Assembly: GCA_016708345.1 (NCBI GenBank)
Contig: JADJFX010000003.1
Location: 186,001 to 250,000, forward strand
DNA: 64,000 bases
Direction of reading: 5' to 3'
DNA from: Candidatus Rhodoferax bjergmarkensis
Lineage (GTDB): Bacteria; Pseudomonadota; Gammaproteobacteria; Burkholderiales; Burkholderiaceae_C
Within the stretch, counting starts at the first letter, position 1, and each line of letters begins with the position of its first letter. A program made the translations under genes and the position numbers. Under the pieces are notes generated by a model. The model was given only the letters and a program-made list of their open reading frames with translations. It was not told the origin of the DNA and did not search any database. Of this stretch, positions 35,440-45,262 are shown one piece after another.

Positions 35440-35539
35440 TCCGCTCAGAAAATACGTGCGGGTTGTAGTACAGAAAAAAATCTTCTCAGCTTGGCAAGAC
35501 AAGGTCACTTCTTCGTGGCATAATCCGGGGTTCACCGAA

Positions 35540-35625
35540 GGAGAGGTGGCCGAGTGGTTAATGGCAGCAGACTGTAAATCTGCCCTCTTACGAGTACGCT
35601 GGTTCGAATCCAGCCCTCTCCACCA
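35540..35625 (+). tRNA. tRNA-Tyr (anticodon GTA)
   Basis: 86 nt, class II with a long variable arm. Acceptor GGAGAGG pairs with CCTCTCC, discriminator A, encoded CCA. Anticodon loop CTGTAAA, T arm with GGTTCGAATCC. First of the tRNA cluster before tuf. Confidence 0.97.
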
Positions 35626-35684
35626 GTGATAAAGCGACTGAAGATGTGATTAAAGATGCGTTTGAGCCTGTAAGGCGGGCCTGT

Positions 35685-35758
35685 GCGGGGTTCGTATAGT
35701 GGTAATACCTTAGCCTTCCAAGCTAAAGCGAGGAGTTCGATTCTCCTACCCCGCTCCA
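35685..35758 (+). tRNA. tRNA-Gly (anticodon TCC)
   Basis: 74 nt. Acceptor GCGGGGT pairs with ACCCCGC, discriminator T, encoded CCA. Anticodon loop CTTCCAA between TTAGC and GCTAA. T loop GTTCGATTC. Confidence 0.97.
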
Positions 35759-35792
35759 CAGTCGTTTGTCACGTTAGGTTGTAAAGATTTTT

Positions 35793-35867
<75 letters not shown>

Positions 35868-35946
35868 AGTTTGCATTTTGTTGGTGTTGTGCTGGCAGTG
35901 CAACAAGTGTTGTTGATTTGAATTCATTACTTTTCGGAGTTCGATT

Positions 35947-37137
<1,191 letters not shown>

Positions 37138-37148
37138 GTTTTAAGTAC

Positions 37149-37224
37149 AGGGGCGTAGCTCAATTGGCAGAGCGTCGGTCTCCAAAACCGAAGGTTGATG
37201 GTTCGATTCCTTCCGCCCCTGCCA
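37149..37224 (+). tRNA. tRNA-Trp (anticodon CCA)
   Basis: 76 nt. Acceptor AGGGGCG pairs with CGCCCCT, discriminator G, encoded CCA. Anticodon loop CTCCAAA between TCGGT and ACCGA. It lies 11 nt after the tuf stop. Confidence 0.97.
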
Positions 37225-37250
37225 CCTTAGTTTAAATGGGTGGATATTTA

Positions 37251-37272
37251 GCCCGCCATGCAAATGGTGGGC
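37251..37272 (+). terminator. Hairpin between tRNA-Trp and secE
   Basis: GCCCGCCAT, a GCAA loop and ATGGTGGGC form a nine-pair stem with one G-T pair. There is no U tract, so it may be a processing or pausing site rather than a true terminator. Confidence 0.4.
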
Positions 37273-37329
37273 TTCAGCGTCTAAAGATGGCTGAATTTGA
37301 TTTGATATTTAAAAAGCGCGAAGCAGAAA

Positions 37330-37713
37330 ATGGCCACCCCACAAATCGAAACTGTTAATACTGGCGCTGACAAGGCCAAGCTTGCGGCGGCGGCTGCATT
37401 GGCGATTGCGGCTTTGGCAGCCTATTATTTATTTGCCAAACAGGGTGTACTTGCTCAGTGGGGTGCGTTGCTGGTAGGTTTTGCGGGTGCCACGGTAGTA
37501 TTTTTTACGGCCGAGCCGGGCAAGGCTCTCTTGGCTTTTGGACGCGATTCATGGCGCGAAGTTAAAAAAGTGGTTTGGCCTGCGCGCAAAGAGGCCATTC
37601 AGATGACGGCCTATGTTTTTGTGTTTGTGTTGGTCATGGCCATGTTCCTCTGGTTGACTGACATGACCCTCGAGTGGTTGTTTTATGACTTGATTCTGGG
37701 GTGGAAAAAATAA
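37330..37713 (+). CDS. secE: Preprotein translocase subunit SecE
   Basis: Essential small subunit of the SecYEG protein channel. The product is 127 aa, the longer three-segment form found in proteobacteria: two hydrophobic segments in the first 65 residues, then the conserved amphipathic part SWREVKKVVWPARKEAIQMT and the last membrane segment. The stop overlaps the nusG start by one base (TAATG), so the two are translationally coupled. Confidence 0.97.
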   Translation: MATPQIETVNTGADKAKLAAAAALAIAALAAYYLFAKQGVLAQWGALLVGFAGATVVFFTAEPGKALLAFGRDSWREVKKVVWPARKEAIQMTAYVFVFVLVMAMFLWLTDMTLEWLFYDLILGWKK

Positions 37714-38321
37714 TGAATGATGTTGTAGAAACCCCGTCAAACGAAACCCCTGCGGCAGCGCAGATTTTGGCGACCGCCCCAAGCAATCCTGATTTGCGCT
37801 GGTATGTAGTTCATGCTTATTCCGGTATGGAAAAAGCTGTTGAGCGCAACATCATTGAACGCATCACCCGCGCAGGAATGCAGGACAAGTTTGGTCGAAT
37901 TTTGGTTCCCATGGAAGAAGTGGTTGAAATCAAGAATGGCCAGAAAAAAACAACTGAGCGAAAATTTTTCCCCGGTTACGTGCTGGTGGAAATGGTTATG
38001 GACGATGACACTTGGCATTTGGTTAAACACACCAATAAAGTGACAGGTTTCGTGGGCGGTGCCAAAAATCGCCCCGCACCGATTTCCGAGGCTGAGGTCA
38101 TGAAAATCGTGAACCAAATGCAGGAAGGAACCGATAAACCACGTCACAAAGTTGAGTTCGTGGTTGGTGAATTTGTCCGTGTCAAGGAAGGTCCGTTTAC
38201 CGACTTCAATGGCTCAGTGGAAGACGTTAACTACGAGAAAAGCAAGGTTCGCGTCGCAGTTACCATATTTGGTCGTTCAACTCCAGTTGAGCTTGATTTC
38301 TCTCAGATTGAGAAAACCTGA
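37713..38321 (+). CDS. nusG: Transcription antitermination factor NusG
   Basis: Binds RNA polymerase, suppresses pausing and links it to ribosomes or Rho. It is 202 aa: NGN domain (LRWYVVHAYSGMEKAVERNI, FFPGYVLVEMVMDD) followed by the KOW domain (VGEFVRVKEGPFTDFNGSVE). The ATG at 37713 overlaps the secE stop; an in-frame GTG at 37701 is inside secE and unlikely. Confidence 0.98.
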   Translation: MNDVVETPSNETPAAAQILATAPSNPDLRWYVVHAYSGMEKAVERNIIERITRAGMQDKFGRILVPMEEVVEIKNGQKKTTERKFFPGYVLVEMVMDDDTWHLVKHTNKVTGFVGGAKNRPAPISEAEVMKIVNQMQEGTDKPRHKVEFVVGEFVRVKEGPFTDFNGSVEDVNYEKSKVRVAVTIFGRSTPVELDFSQIEKT

Positions 38322-38504
38322 CTTTGAATTCTTGGCGGATGAATCGCAGTTTGCTATGCAAATTCGATTTGTTTTCAATAGTTTAGTGAAGTTCGCATTT
38401 TTCGACTCAATGCGAATGGTTGAAGTGAGTCGTTAACCCCGGGGAGCCTTCGCTTGCGCACATAGAAGCAAGTCCAAGGCGTTATGACCCGCAAGGAGAA
38501 AAGC

Positions 38505-38936
38505 ATGGCGAAAAAAATCGTCGGTTTTGTCAAACTGCAAGTTCCTGCAGGCAAGGCAAATCCATCACCCCCCATCGGCCCGGCATTGGGTCAGCGTGGT
38601 TTGAACATCATGGAGTTCTGCAAAGCATTCAATGCGCAGACACAAGGTATCGAGCCTGGTCTGCCACTGCCGGTGGTGATCACCGCATTTGCGGACAAGA
38701 GTTTCACTTTCGTCATCAAGTCGCCGCCATCGTCGATTCTGATCAAGAAGGCTGTGAAGATCGACAAGGGGTCAGCCACGCCGCATACGGTCAAGGTTGG
38801 CAAGATCACGCGCGCTCAGCTTGAAGAGATCGCAAAAACAAAAATGAAAGATTTGACCGCTGCCGATATGGATGCGGCTGTTCGTACCATCGCTGGCTCT
38901 GCCCGTTCGATGGGCGTGAATGTGGAGGGCGTGTAA
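38505..38936 (+). CDS. rplK: 50S ribosomal protein L11
   Basis: Binds the GTPase centre of 23S rRNA. It is 143 aa, standard length, with KIVGFVKLQVPAGKANPSPP and GPALGQRGLNIMEFCKAFN. The start at 38505 follows AAGGAG (38494-38499 area). The 183-nt gap after nusG probably holds promoter or leader signals that I cannot resolve. rplA follows at once. Confidence 0.98.
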   Translation: MAKKIVGFVKLQVPAGKANPSPPIGPALGQRGLNIMEFCKAFNAQTQGIEPGLPLPVVITAFADKSFTFVIKSPPSSILIKKAVKIDKGSATPHTVKVGKITRAQLEEIAKTKMKDLTAADMDAAVRTIAGSARSMGVNVEGV

Positions 38937-39632
38937 ATGACCCAACTCACCAAAAAACAAAAAGCATTCCAGGGCAAAGTTGATACCAACAAGCTGTATC
39001 CCCTGATTGATGCCTTGGGTCTTGTCAAAGAGTGTGCCAATGCAAAGTTCGATGAATCCATCGACGTTGCTGTTCAACTAGGCATTGATCCCAAGAAATC
39101 TGACCAAGTCGTTCGTGGTGCCGTCGTGCTGCCCAATGGCACTGGCAAGACAAAACGCGTAGCAGTTTTTGCACAGGGTGCAAAGGCCGAGGAAGCCAAA
39201 GCAGCTGGTGCCGATATTGTTGGTATGGATGATTTGGCTGCCATGGTGAAGGCTGGAGATATGCCTTTTGACATCGTCATTGCTGCGCCAGACGCTATGC
39301 GTGTGGTAGGAACATTGGGTCAGATTCTGGGACCACGCGGCATGATGCCTAACCCAAAAGTTGGCACCGTAACGCCTGATGTCGCAACAGCAGTTCGAAA
39401 TGCAAAAGCAGGCCAAGTTCAATTCCGTGTTGACAAGGCCGGTATTGTTCATTCGACGATTGGCCGTCGGTCATTTGACAATGACAAGCTCAAAGGAAAT
39501 TTGGCTGCTCTGGTTGATGCTTTGGCCAAGGCCAAGCCAACAACCAGCAAGGGTCTTTATTTGCGCAAGGTCGCAGTGTCCTCAACGATGGGCGTGGGTG
39601 TTCGCGTAGACCTGCAAACCATCGCTGCGTAA
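38937..39632 (+). CDS. rplA: 50S ribosomal protein L1
   Basis: Forms the L1 stalk at the tRNA exit site and, in many bacteria, represses its own L11-L1 mRNA. It is 231 aa with VVLPNGTGKTKRVAVFAQG and the signature ILGPRGMMPNPKVGTVTPDV. The ATG is directly after the rplK TAA, so translation is coupled. Confidence 0.98.
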   Translation: MTQLTKKQKAFQGKVDTNKLYPLIDALGLVKECANAKFDESIDVAVQLGIDPKKSDQVVRGAVVLPNGTGKTKRVAVFAQGAKAEEAKAAGADIVGMDDLAAMVKAGDMPFDIVIAAPDAMRVVGTLGQILGPRGMMPNPKVGTVTPDVATAVRNAKAGQVQFRVDKAGIVHSTIGRRSFDNDKLKGNLAALVDALAKAKPTTSKGLYLRKVAVSSTMGVGVRVDLQTIAA

Positions 39633-39639
39633 ATGTAAA

Positions 39640-39870
39640 GAATTCAGATCGCCTGAAAGGGTGGTTTGCTGTGGTGGGCTGTCGAGATTTCCGAATTTCG
39701 GCAGGTCATCCAAGACCGTTGGTGTGCCAGCTGCATTATGTGCAGGCAGGCACTTAATCAAAGAAAACCAACGCAGATGGCGATTCCACTGCAGATGGAA
39801 CATGTTCCGAAACAGTTGGTCGCTGCATTGTGGCGTGCTTGAAGGCTGTTCGCCGACAAGCACATTTTAA
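39640..39870 (+). promoter_or_regulatory. Probable L10 leader upstream of rplJ
   Basis: The 248 nt between rplA and rplJ carries no gene. Position and length suit the ribosomal L10 leader, where L10(L12)4 binds mRNA to repress rplJL. Several self-complementary stretches are visible (for example TTTCCGAATTTCGG and CTGCATTATGTGCAGGCAGG), but I have not folded it. Confidence 0.45.
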
Positions 39871-39880
39871 GGAGTAGACC

Positions 39881-40408
39881 TTGAGTCTTAATCGCAGTGA
39901 GAAAGAAGCGGTCATCAGTGATGTGACTGGCCTCGCCGCAAAAGCTCAAACGCTCGTGATGGCGGAATACCGTGGCATTACGGTCGCTGACATGACTAAA
40001 TTGCGTTCCACAGCGCGTAGTAATGGCGTGAGCCTGAGTGTGTTGAAAAACACCTTGGCCCGTCGTGCTGTCGCAGGGAGCGGATTTGAAGTTGTGTCTG
40101 ACTTGATGACTGGTCCGTTGATCTATGGCTTTTCTGAAGATGCAGTGGCTGCCGCGCGAGTGGTGGCTGACTTCGCTAAAACCAATGCCAAGTTGGTGAT
40201 TCGCGGTGGTGCATATGGCGGAAAAGCGCTGGACGTGAACGGCGTGAAGCAGTTGGCAAGCATCCCTTCCAAGGAAGTGTTGCTGGCTCAATTGTTGGGC
40301 TTGATGCAATCCCCAATTTCCCGTACAGCACGCGTGTTGGCGGCGTTGGCGGAACAGCGTGGTGCAGGTGCAGCAGAAGCTGCTCCCGCAGAGGCAGTTG
40401 CAGCGTAA
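39881..40408 (+). CDS. rplJ: 50S ribosomal protein L10
   Basis: Base of the L7/L12 stalk. It is 175 aa with SLNRSEKEAVISDVTGLAAK at the start and VMAEYRGITVADMTKLRS. The start is TTG at 39881 with a perfect AAGGAG eight bases upstream; a weak start codon suits a gene under translational feedback. The C-terminal Ala/Glu-rich tail binds L7/L12. Confidence 0.98.
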   Translation: MSLNRSEKEAVISDVTGLAAKAQTLVMAEYRGITVADMTKLRSTARSNGVSLSVLKNTLARRAVAGSGFEVVSDLMTGPLIYGFSEDAVAAARVVADFAKTNAKLVIRGGAYGGKALDVNGVKQLASIPSKEVLLAQLLGLMQSPISRTARVLAALAEQRGAGAAEAAPAEAVAA

Positions 40409-40500
40409 TTGCAGCCTGTTTGTAGTAACAAAGATAAAACATTGCAGGACATTGCTGAACTTCGAGAAGCACTGTCCTCAACTAACTGTAGGAAATCAAA

Positions 40501-40875
40501 ATGGCATTCGATAAAGACGCATTTTTGACCGCGCTGGACAGCATGACGGTCATGGAACTCAACGACTTGGTGAAAGCCATCGAAGAGAAATTTGGTGTGA
40601 GCGCCGCAGCCATGTCTGCACCGGCTGCTGGTGGTGGTGCTGCCGCCGCTGTAGCCGAAGAAAAGACTGAGTTCAACGTGGTTCTGCTTGATGCAGGCTC
40701 TGCCAAGGTCTCAGTTATCAAGGCTGTGCGCGAAATCACGGGTCTGGGCCTCAAAGAAGCCAAGGATCTGGTTGATGGCGCTCCAAAGAACGTCAAAGAA
40801 GGCATCTCAAAGGCTGACGCTGATGCAGCTCTGAAGAAACTGGTGGAAGCCGGTGCCAAGGCTGAACTGAAGTAA
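40501..40875 (+). CDS. rplL: 50S ribosomal protein L7/L12
   Basis: Stalk protein that recruits translation GTPases. It is 124 aa: N-terminal dimer domain (ALDSMTVMELNDLVKAIEEK), an Ala/Gly hinge (APAAGGGAAAAVAEE) and the globular C-terminal domain (VIKAVREITGLGLKEAKDLV). A 92-nt gap separates it from rplJ; AGGAAA precedes the ATG. Confidence 0.99.
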   Translation: MAFDKDAFLTALDSMTVMELNDLVKAIEEKFGVSAAAMSAPAAGGGAAAAVAEEKTEFNVVLLDAGSAKVSVIKAVREITGLGLKEAKDLVDGAPKNVKEGISKADADAALKKLVEAGAKAELK

Positions 40876-40891
40876 TTCTATTTGAGTCTAG

Positions 40892-40925
40892 GGCTGGGGT
40901 GCTTCACAAGAGCCCCCCAGCCTTT
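40892..40925 (+). terminator. Hairpin between rplL and rpoB (attenuator)
   Basis: GGCTGGGG and CCCCAGCC pair around a 15-nt loop, followed by only three T. In many bacteria an attenuator here lowers rpoBC transcription relative to rplJL; position fits that role. Confidence 0.6.
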
Positions 40926-41125
40926 GGCGCTTGTAAGAGCGCACTGAAAAACATCAGATCAGGTGTTTTCCAGTGTCTTCTGACCCCGACTGCAGAAGAT
41001 GCCTTGGTTCGGGTTGCACGCAAGGTGTGACCGTCCGCCAATGATTGGTAGTGGCCAATCACCAAGAATTGACACACCAGTCGCCTAGGACCCCCAGGAT
41101 TCCTTAGTCTTTGCCCGGAGATCTC

Positions 41126-44100
41126 ATGGCTTACACATACACCGAACGCAAACGCATTCGCAAAAATTTTGGCAGCCGCGACAGCGTGCTGGAAATTCCC
41201 TACCTGTTGCAGATGCAAAAGGACGCTTACACGGCCTTCCTTCAGGCCGATGTTCCCCCTAAAAAGCGCACGATCGAGGGGCTTCAGGCCGCCTTTGATG
41301 CGGCTTTCCCCATCGTGTCACACAATGGTTTTGTCGAGATGAAGTATCTCGAATATAGCCTTGCCAAACCGGCATTTGATGTGCGTGAATGCCAAACCCG
41401 TGGCCTGACTTTCGCTTCAGCTGTGCGAGCCAAGGTGCAACTGATTATTTATGACCGTGAATCATCCACTTCGCAAAACAAGGTGGTCAAAGAGGTCAAG
41501 GAGCAAGAAGTCTACATGGGTGAAGTGCCCCTGATGACTGGCAAAGGCTCATTTATTATCAATGGCACCGAGCGCGTGATCGTTTCCCAGTTGCATCGTT
41601 CCCCTGGCGTGTTCTTTGAGCACGACAAAGGCAAGACGCACAGTTCCGGCAAGTTGCTGTTCTCGGCGCGGATCATTCCTTACCGTGGTTCATGGCTTGA
41701 TTTTGAGTTTGACCCCAAGGATATTTTGTATTTCCGCGTGGATCGCCGACGCAAGATGCCCGTCACGATCTTGCTCAAGGCCATCGGTCTGAACCATGAA
41801 TCAATTTTGGCGAATTTCTTCGTCAACGACAATTTCCGTCTGATGGACAGCGGTGCGCAGATGGAGTTTGTAGCCGAACGCTTGCGTGGTGAAGTGGCAC
41901 GTTTCGACGTGACTGACAAGAGCGGCAAGGTAGTCGTAGCCAAGGACAAGCGCGTCACAGCACGTCATACCCGTGAGTTGGAGCAATCCGGCACCACCCA
42001 TATCAGTGTTCCGGAAGACTTCTTGGTCGGTCGCGTGGTAGCTCGCAATATTGTTGACCCTGATACCGGCGAAATTTTGGCCAAGGCCAATGAAGAACTC
42101 ACGGACGCACTGCTCAAAAAGTTGCGCTTGTCCGGCGTGCAAGACTTGCCATGCATTTACACGAACGAACTCGACCAAGGCGCTTATATTTCGCAGACCC
42201 TGCGCAGTGACGAAACCGTTGATGAATTTGCAGCTCGTGTTGCTATTTATCGCATGATGCGTCCCGGTGAGCCGCCTACGGAAGATGCTGTGCAGGCGCT
42301 ATTTCAGCGGCTGTTCTACAACCCCGATACCTACGATTTATCGCGTGTCGGACGCATGAAGTTCAATGCCAAGATGGGCCGTGCTGAGTCGACCGGTCCA
42401 ATGGTATTGACCAACGAAGATATTTTGGCTGTGGTCAAGATTCTGGTGGATTTGCGTAATGGTCGCGGTGAAGTGGACGACATTGACCATTTGGGTAATC
42501 GGCGTGTGCGCTGTGTTGGTGAACTGGCTGAAAACCAGTACCGCACCGGATTGGCACGGATTGAGAAAGCCGTTAAAGAGCGACTGGGTCAAGCCGAACA
42601 GGACCCACTGATGCCTCATGATCTGATCAACAGCAAACCGATTTCGGCAGCTTTGAAGGAATTCTTTGGGGCCTCGCAACTGTCTCAGTTCATGGATCAA
42701 ACCAATCCTTTGTCCGAGATCACCCACAAGCGCCGCGTGTCGGCTCTTGGACCAGGTGGTTTGACGCGTGAGCGTGCCGGCTTTGAGGTGCGTGACGTGC
42801 ATGTCACGCACTATGGTCGTGTCTGTCCCATTGAAACGCCTGAAGGTCCAAATATTGGTTTGATCAATTCGCTGGCGCTGTACGCTAGGCTCAATGAATA
42901 CGGATTCATTGAAACACCCTATCGGCGGGTAGTGGACGGCAAGGTGACGATGGACATAGATTACCTGTCTGCCATTGAAGAAGGTAAATACGTGATTGCC
43001 CAGGCCAATGCGACATTGGACCAGGAAGGCAAGTTGACGGGAGAGTTGATTTCAGCGCGTGAAGCGGGCGAGTCGATTTTTGTTGGGCCGGATCGTGTTC
43101 AATACATGGATGTGTCGCCATCCCAAATCGTGTCGGTAGCCGCTTCACTGGTTCCATTCCTTGAACATGACGATGCAAACCGCGCCTTGATGGGTGCCAA
43201 CATGCAGCGTCAGGCTGTGCCAATTTTGCGTCCTGAAAAAGCCTTCGTCGGAACCGGTATCGAGCGCGTCTCTGCGGTTGACTCCGGAACGGTCGTTACC
43301 GCTACGCGGGGTGGCGTGGTTGACTACGTCGATGCAACCCGTGTGGTGATTCGCGTCAACGATGCAGAGGCACAGGCAGGTGAAGTGGGTGTGGATATTT
43401 ACAACCTCATCAAGTACCAGCGTTCCAATCAAAACACCAATATTCACCAACGTCCGATTGTCCGAAAAGGCGACAAGCTGGCCAAAGGCGATGTCATTGC
43501 CGACGGTGCCTCCACTGACTTGGGTGAATTGGCGTTGGGTCAGAACATGCTGGTCGCTTTCATGCCTTGGAACGGCTATAACTTCGAAGACTCGATCCTG
43601 ATCAGTGAGCGCGTGGTAGCGGAAGATCGCTACACCTCCATTCACATCGAAGAGTTGGTGGTCATGGCGCGTGACACCAAGCTTGGCTCTGAGGAGATCA
43701 CCCGTGATATTCCCAATTTGAGTGAACAGCAACTTAACCGTCTGGATGAGTCGGGCATCATTTACGTTGGCGCTGAAGTGCAGCCTGGCGATACCTTGGT
43801 TGGCAAGGTCACCCCCAAAGGTGAAACCACACTGACACCGGAAGAAAAATTGCTGCGCGCCATTTTTGGTGAAAAAGCCAGCGATGTGAAAGATACCTCG
43901 TTGCGGGTTGACCAAGGTTCGCAAGGCACAGTGATTGATGTGCAGGTGTTTACCCGTGAAGGCATTGTGCGCGACCGCCGTGCCCAGCAGATCATTGACG
44001 ATGAACTCAAACGCTTCCGTTTGGATCTGAACGATCAGCTGCGAATTGTGGAGTTGGATGCGTTCGATCGGATCGAAAAATTGTTGCTTGGTAAAGTCGC

Positions 44101-45238
44101 GAATGGCGGCCCACAAAAGCTGGCCAAGGGAACCAAAATCGACAAGACCTATTTGAGTTCGGTCGAAAAATTTCACTGGTTCGATATTCGTCCTGCTGAA
44201 GATGAAATTGCGTCCCAATTGGAGAGCATCAAGAACTCGCTGGAGCAGACCCGACACAGCTTTGATCTCGCCTTCGAAGAGAAGCGCAAGAAGTTGACGC
44301 AAGGTGATGAGTTGCCAGCAGGTGTCCTCAAGATGGTCAAGGTTTATCTTGCCGTCAAGCGTCGGCTGCAACCCGGTGACAAGATGGCGGGTCGCCACGG
44401 CAACAAGGGCGTGGTCTCCAAGATCGTTCCGGTCGAAGACATGCCTTATATGGCCGATGGCACACCCTGTGACATCGTTCTGAACCCGCTGGGTGTGCCT
44501 TCGCGGATGAACGTTGGGCAGGTGCTGGAAGTTCACCTTGGTTGGGCTGCCAAAGGCATTGGTCAGCGAATAGGCGATATGTTGCAGGCAGAGTCGAAAT
44601 TGGCAGATTTGCGAAAATTCCTTGACACTCTGTACAACGGTGCGGGACGCAAGGAAGACATCTCCAAGTTGACCGATGAGGAAGTGCTGGAGATGGCCGG
44701 TAACTTGAGCAGTGGTGCTACGTTTGCCACCCCGGTGTTTGATGGTGCAACCGAAGAAGAAATTCGCGGCATGCTCAAACTGGCCTATCCTGACGACATC
44801 GTCAAGGCCAAAGGGTTGACGACCACGCGTACACAGGCTCATTTGTTTGATGGTCGAAGCGGTGATGCGTTTGAGCGCCCCACTACAGTGGGCTACATGC
44901 ATGTGCTGAAGTTGCACCACTTGGTTGACGACAAGATGCATGCACGTTCAACCGGGCCGTACAGCTTGGTGACGCAGCAGCCGCTGGGTGGCAAGGCACA
45001 GTTCGGTGGCCAACGCTTTGGTGAGATGGAGGTCTGGGCACTTGAAGCGTACGGTGCTTCATATACCTTGCAGGAAATGCTCACCGTCAAATCAGATGAC
45101 GTGCAGGGTCGTACCAAAGTTTACGAAAGCATCGTCAAAGGTGAACACTCGATCGAAGCTGGCATGCCGGAATCGTTCAACGTGCTGGTCAAAGAAATAC
45201 GCTCACTCGGTATCGATATCGAGTTGGAACGAAGCTAA
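41126..45238 (+). CDS. rpoB: RNA polymerase subunit beta
   Basis: Catalytic subunit of RNA polymerase and rifampicin target. It is 1370 aa, the betaproteobacterial length. Family segments run in order: YTYTERKRIRKNFGSR at the start, FFGASQLSQFMDQTNPLSEI with THKRRVSALGPGGLTRERAG (rifampicin region, wild-type-like), GRVCPIETPEGPNIGLINSL, and GGKAQFGGQRFGEMEVWALE near the end. ATG 41126 is preceded by CGGAGA; the longer frame from 41111 has no support. A 250-nt leader separates it from rplL. Confidence 0.99.
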   Translation: MAYTYTERKRIRKNFGSRDSVLEIPYLLQMQKDAYTAFLQADVPPKKRTIEGLQAAFDAAFPIVSHNGFVEMKYLEYSLAKPAFDVRECQTRGLTFASAVRAKVQLIIYDRESSTSQNKVVKEVKEQEVYMGEVPLMTGKGSFIINGTERVIVSQLHRSPGVFFEHDKGKTHSSGKLLFSARIIPYRGSWLDFEFDPKDILYFRVDRRRKMPVTILLKAIGLNHESILANFFVNDNFRLMDSGAQMEFVAERLRGEVARFDVTDKSGKVVVAKDKRVTARHTRELEQSGTTHISVPEDFLVGRVVARNIVDPDTGEILAKANEELTDALLKKLRLSGVQDLPCIYTNELDQGAYISQTLRSDETVDEFAARVAIYRMMRPGEPPTEDAVQALFQRLFYNPDTYDLSRVGRMKFNAKMGRAESTGPMVLTNEDILAVVKILVDLRNGRGEVDDIDHLGNRRVRCVGELAENQYRTGLARIEKAVKERLGQAEQDPLMPHDLINSKPISAALKEFFGASQLSQFMDQTNPLSEITHKRRVSALGPGGLTRERAGFEVRDVHVTHYGRVCPIETPEGPNIGLINSLALYARLNEYGFIETPYRRVVDGKVTMDIDYLSAIEEGKYVIAQANATLDQEGKLTGELISAREAGESIFVGPDRVQYMDVSPSQIVSVAASLVPFLEHDDANRALMGANMQRQAVPILRPEKAFVGTGIERVSAVDSGTVVTATRGGVVDYVDATRVVIRVNDAEAQAGEVGVDIYNLIKYQRSNQNTNIHQRPIVRKGDKLAKGDVIADGASTDLGELALGQNMLVAFMPWNGYNFEDSILISERVVAEDRYTSIHIEELVVMARDTKLGSEEITRDIPNLSEQQLNRLDESGIIYVGAEVQPGDTLVGKVTPKGETTLTPEEKLLRAIFGEKASDVKDTSLRVDQGSQGTVIDVQVFTREGIVRDRRAQQIIDDELKRFRLDLNDQLRIVELDAFDRIEKLLLGKVANGGPQKLAKGTKIDKTYLSSVEKFHWFDIRPAEDEIASQLESIKNSLEQTRHSFDLAFEEKRKKLTQGDELPAGVLKMVKVYLAVKRRLQPGDKMAGRHGNKGVVSKIVPVEDMPYMADGTPCDIVLNPLGVPSRMNVGQVLEVHLGWAAKGIGQRIGDMLQAESKLADLRKFLDTLYNGAGRKEDISKLTDEEVLEMAGNLSSGATFATPVFDGATEEEIRGMLKLAYPDDIVKAKGLTTTRTQAHLFDGRSGDAFERPTTVGYMHVLKLHHLVDDKMHARSTGPYSLVTQQPLGGKAQFGGQRFGEMEVWALEAYGASYTLQEMLTVKSDDVQGRTKVYESIVKGEHSIEAGMPESFNVLVKEIRSLGIDIELERS

Positions 45239-45262
45239 GCACGGACAAGAAAAGGATTTAAC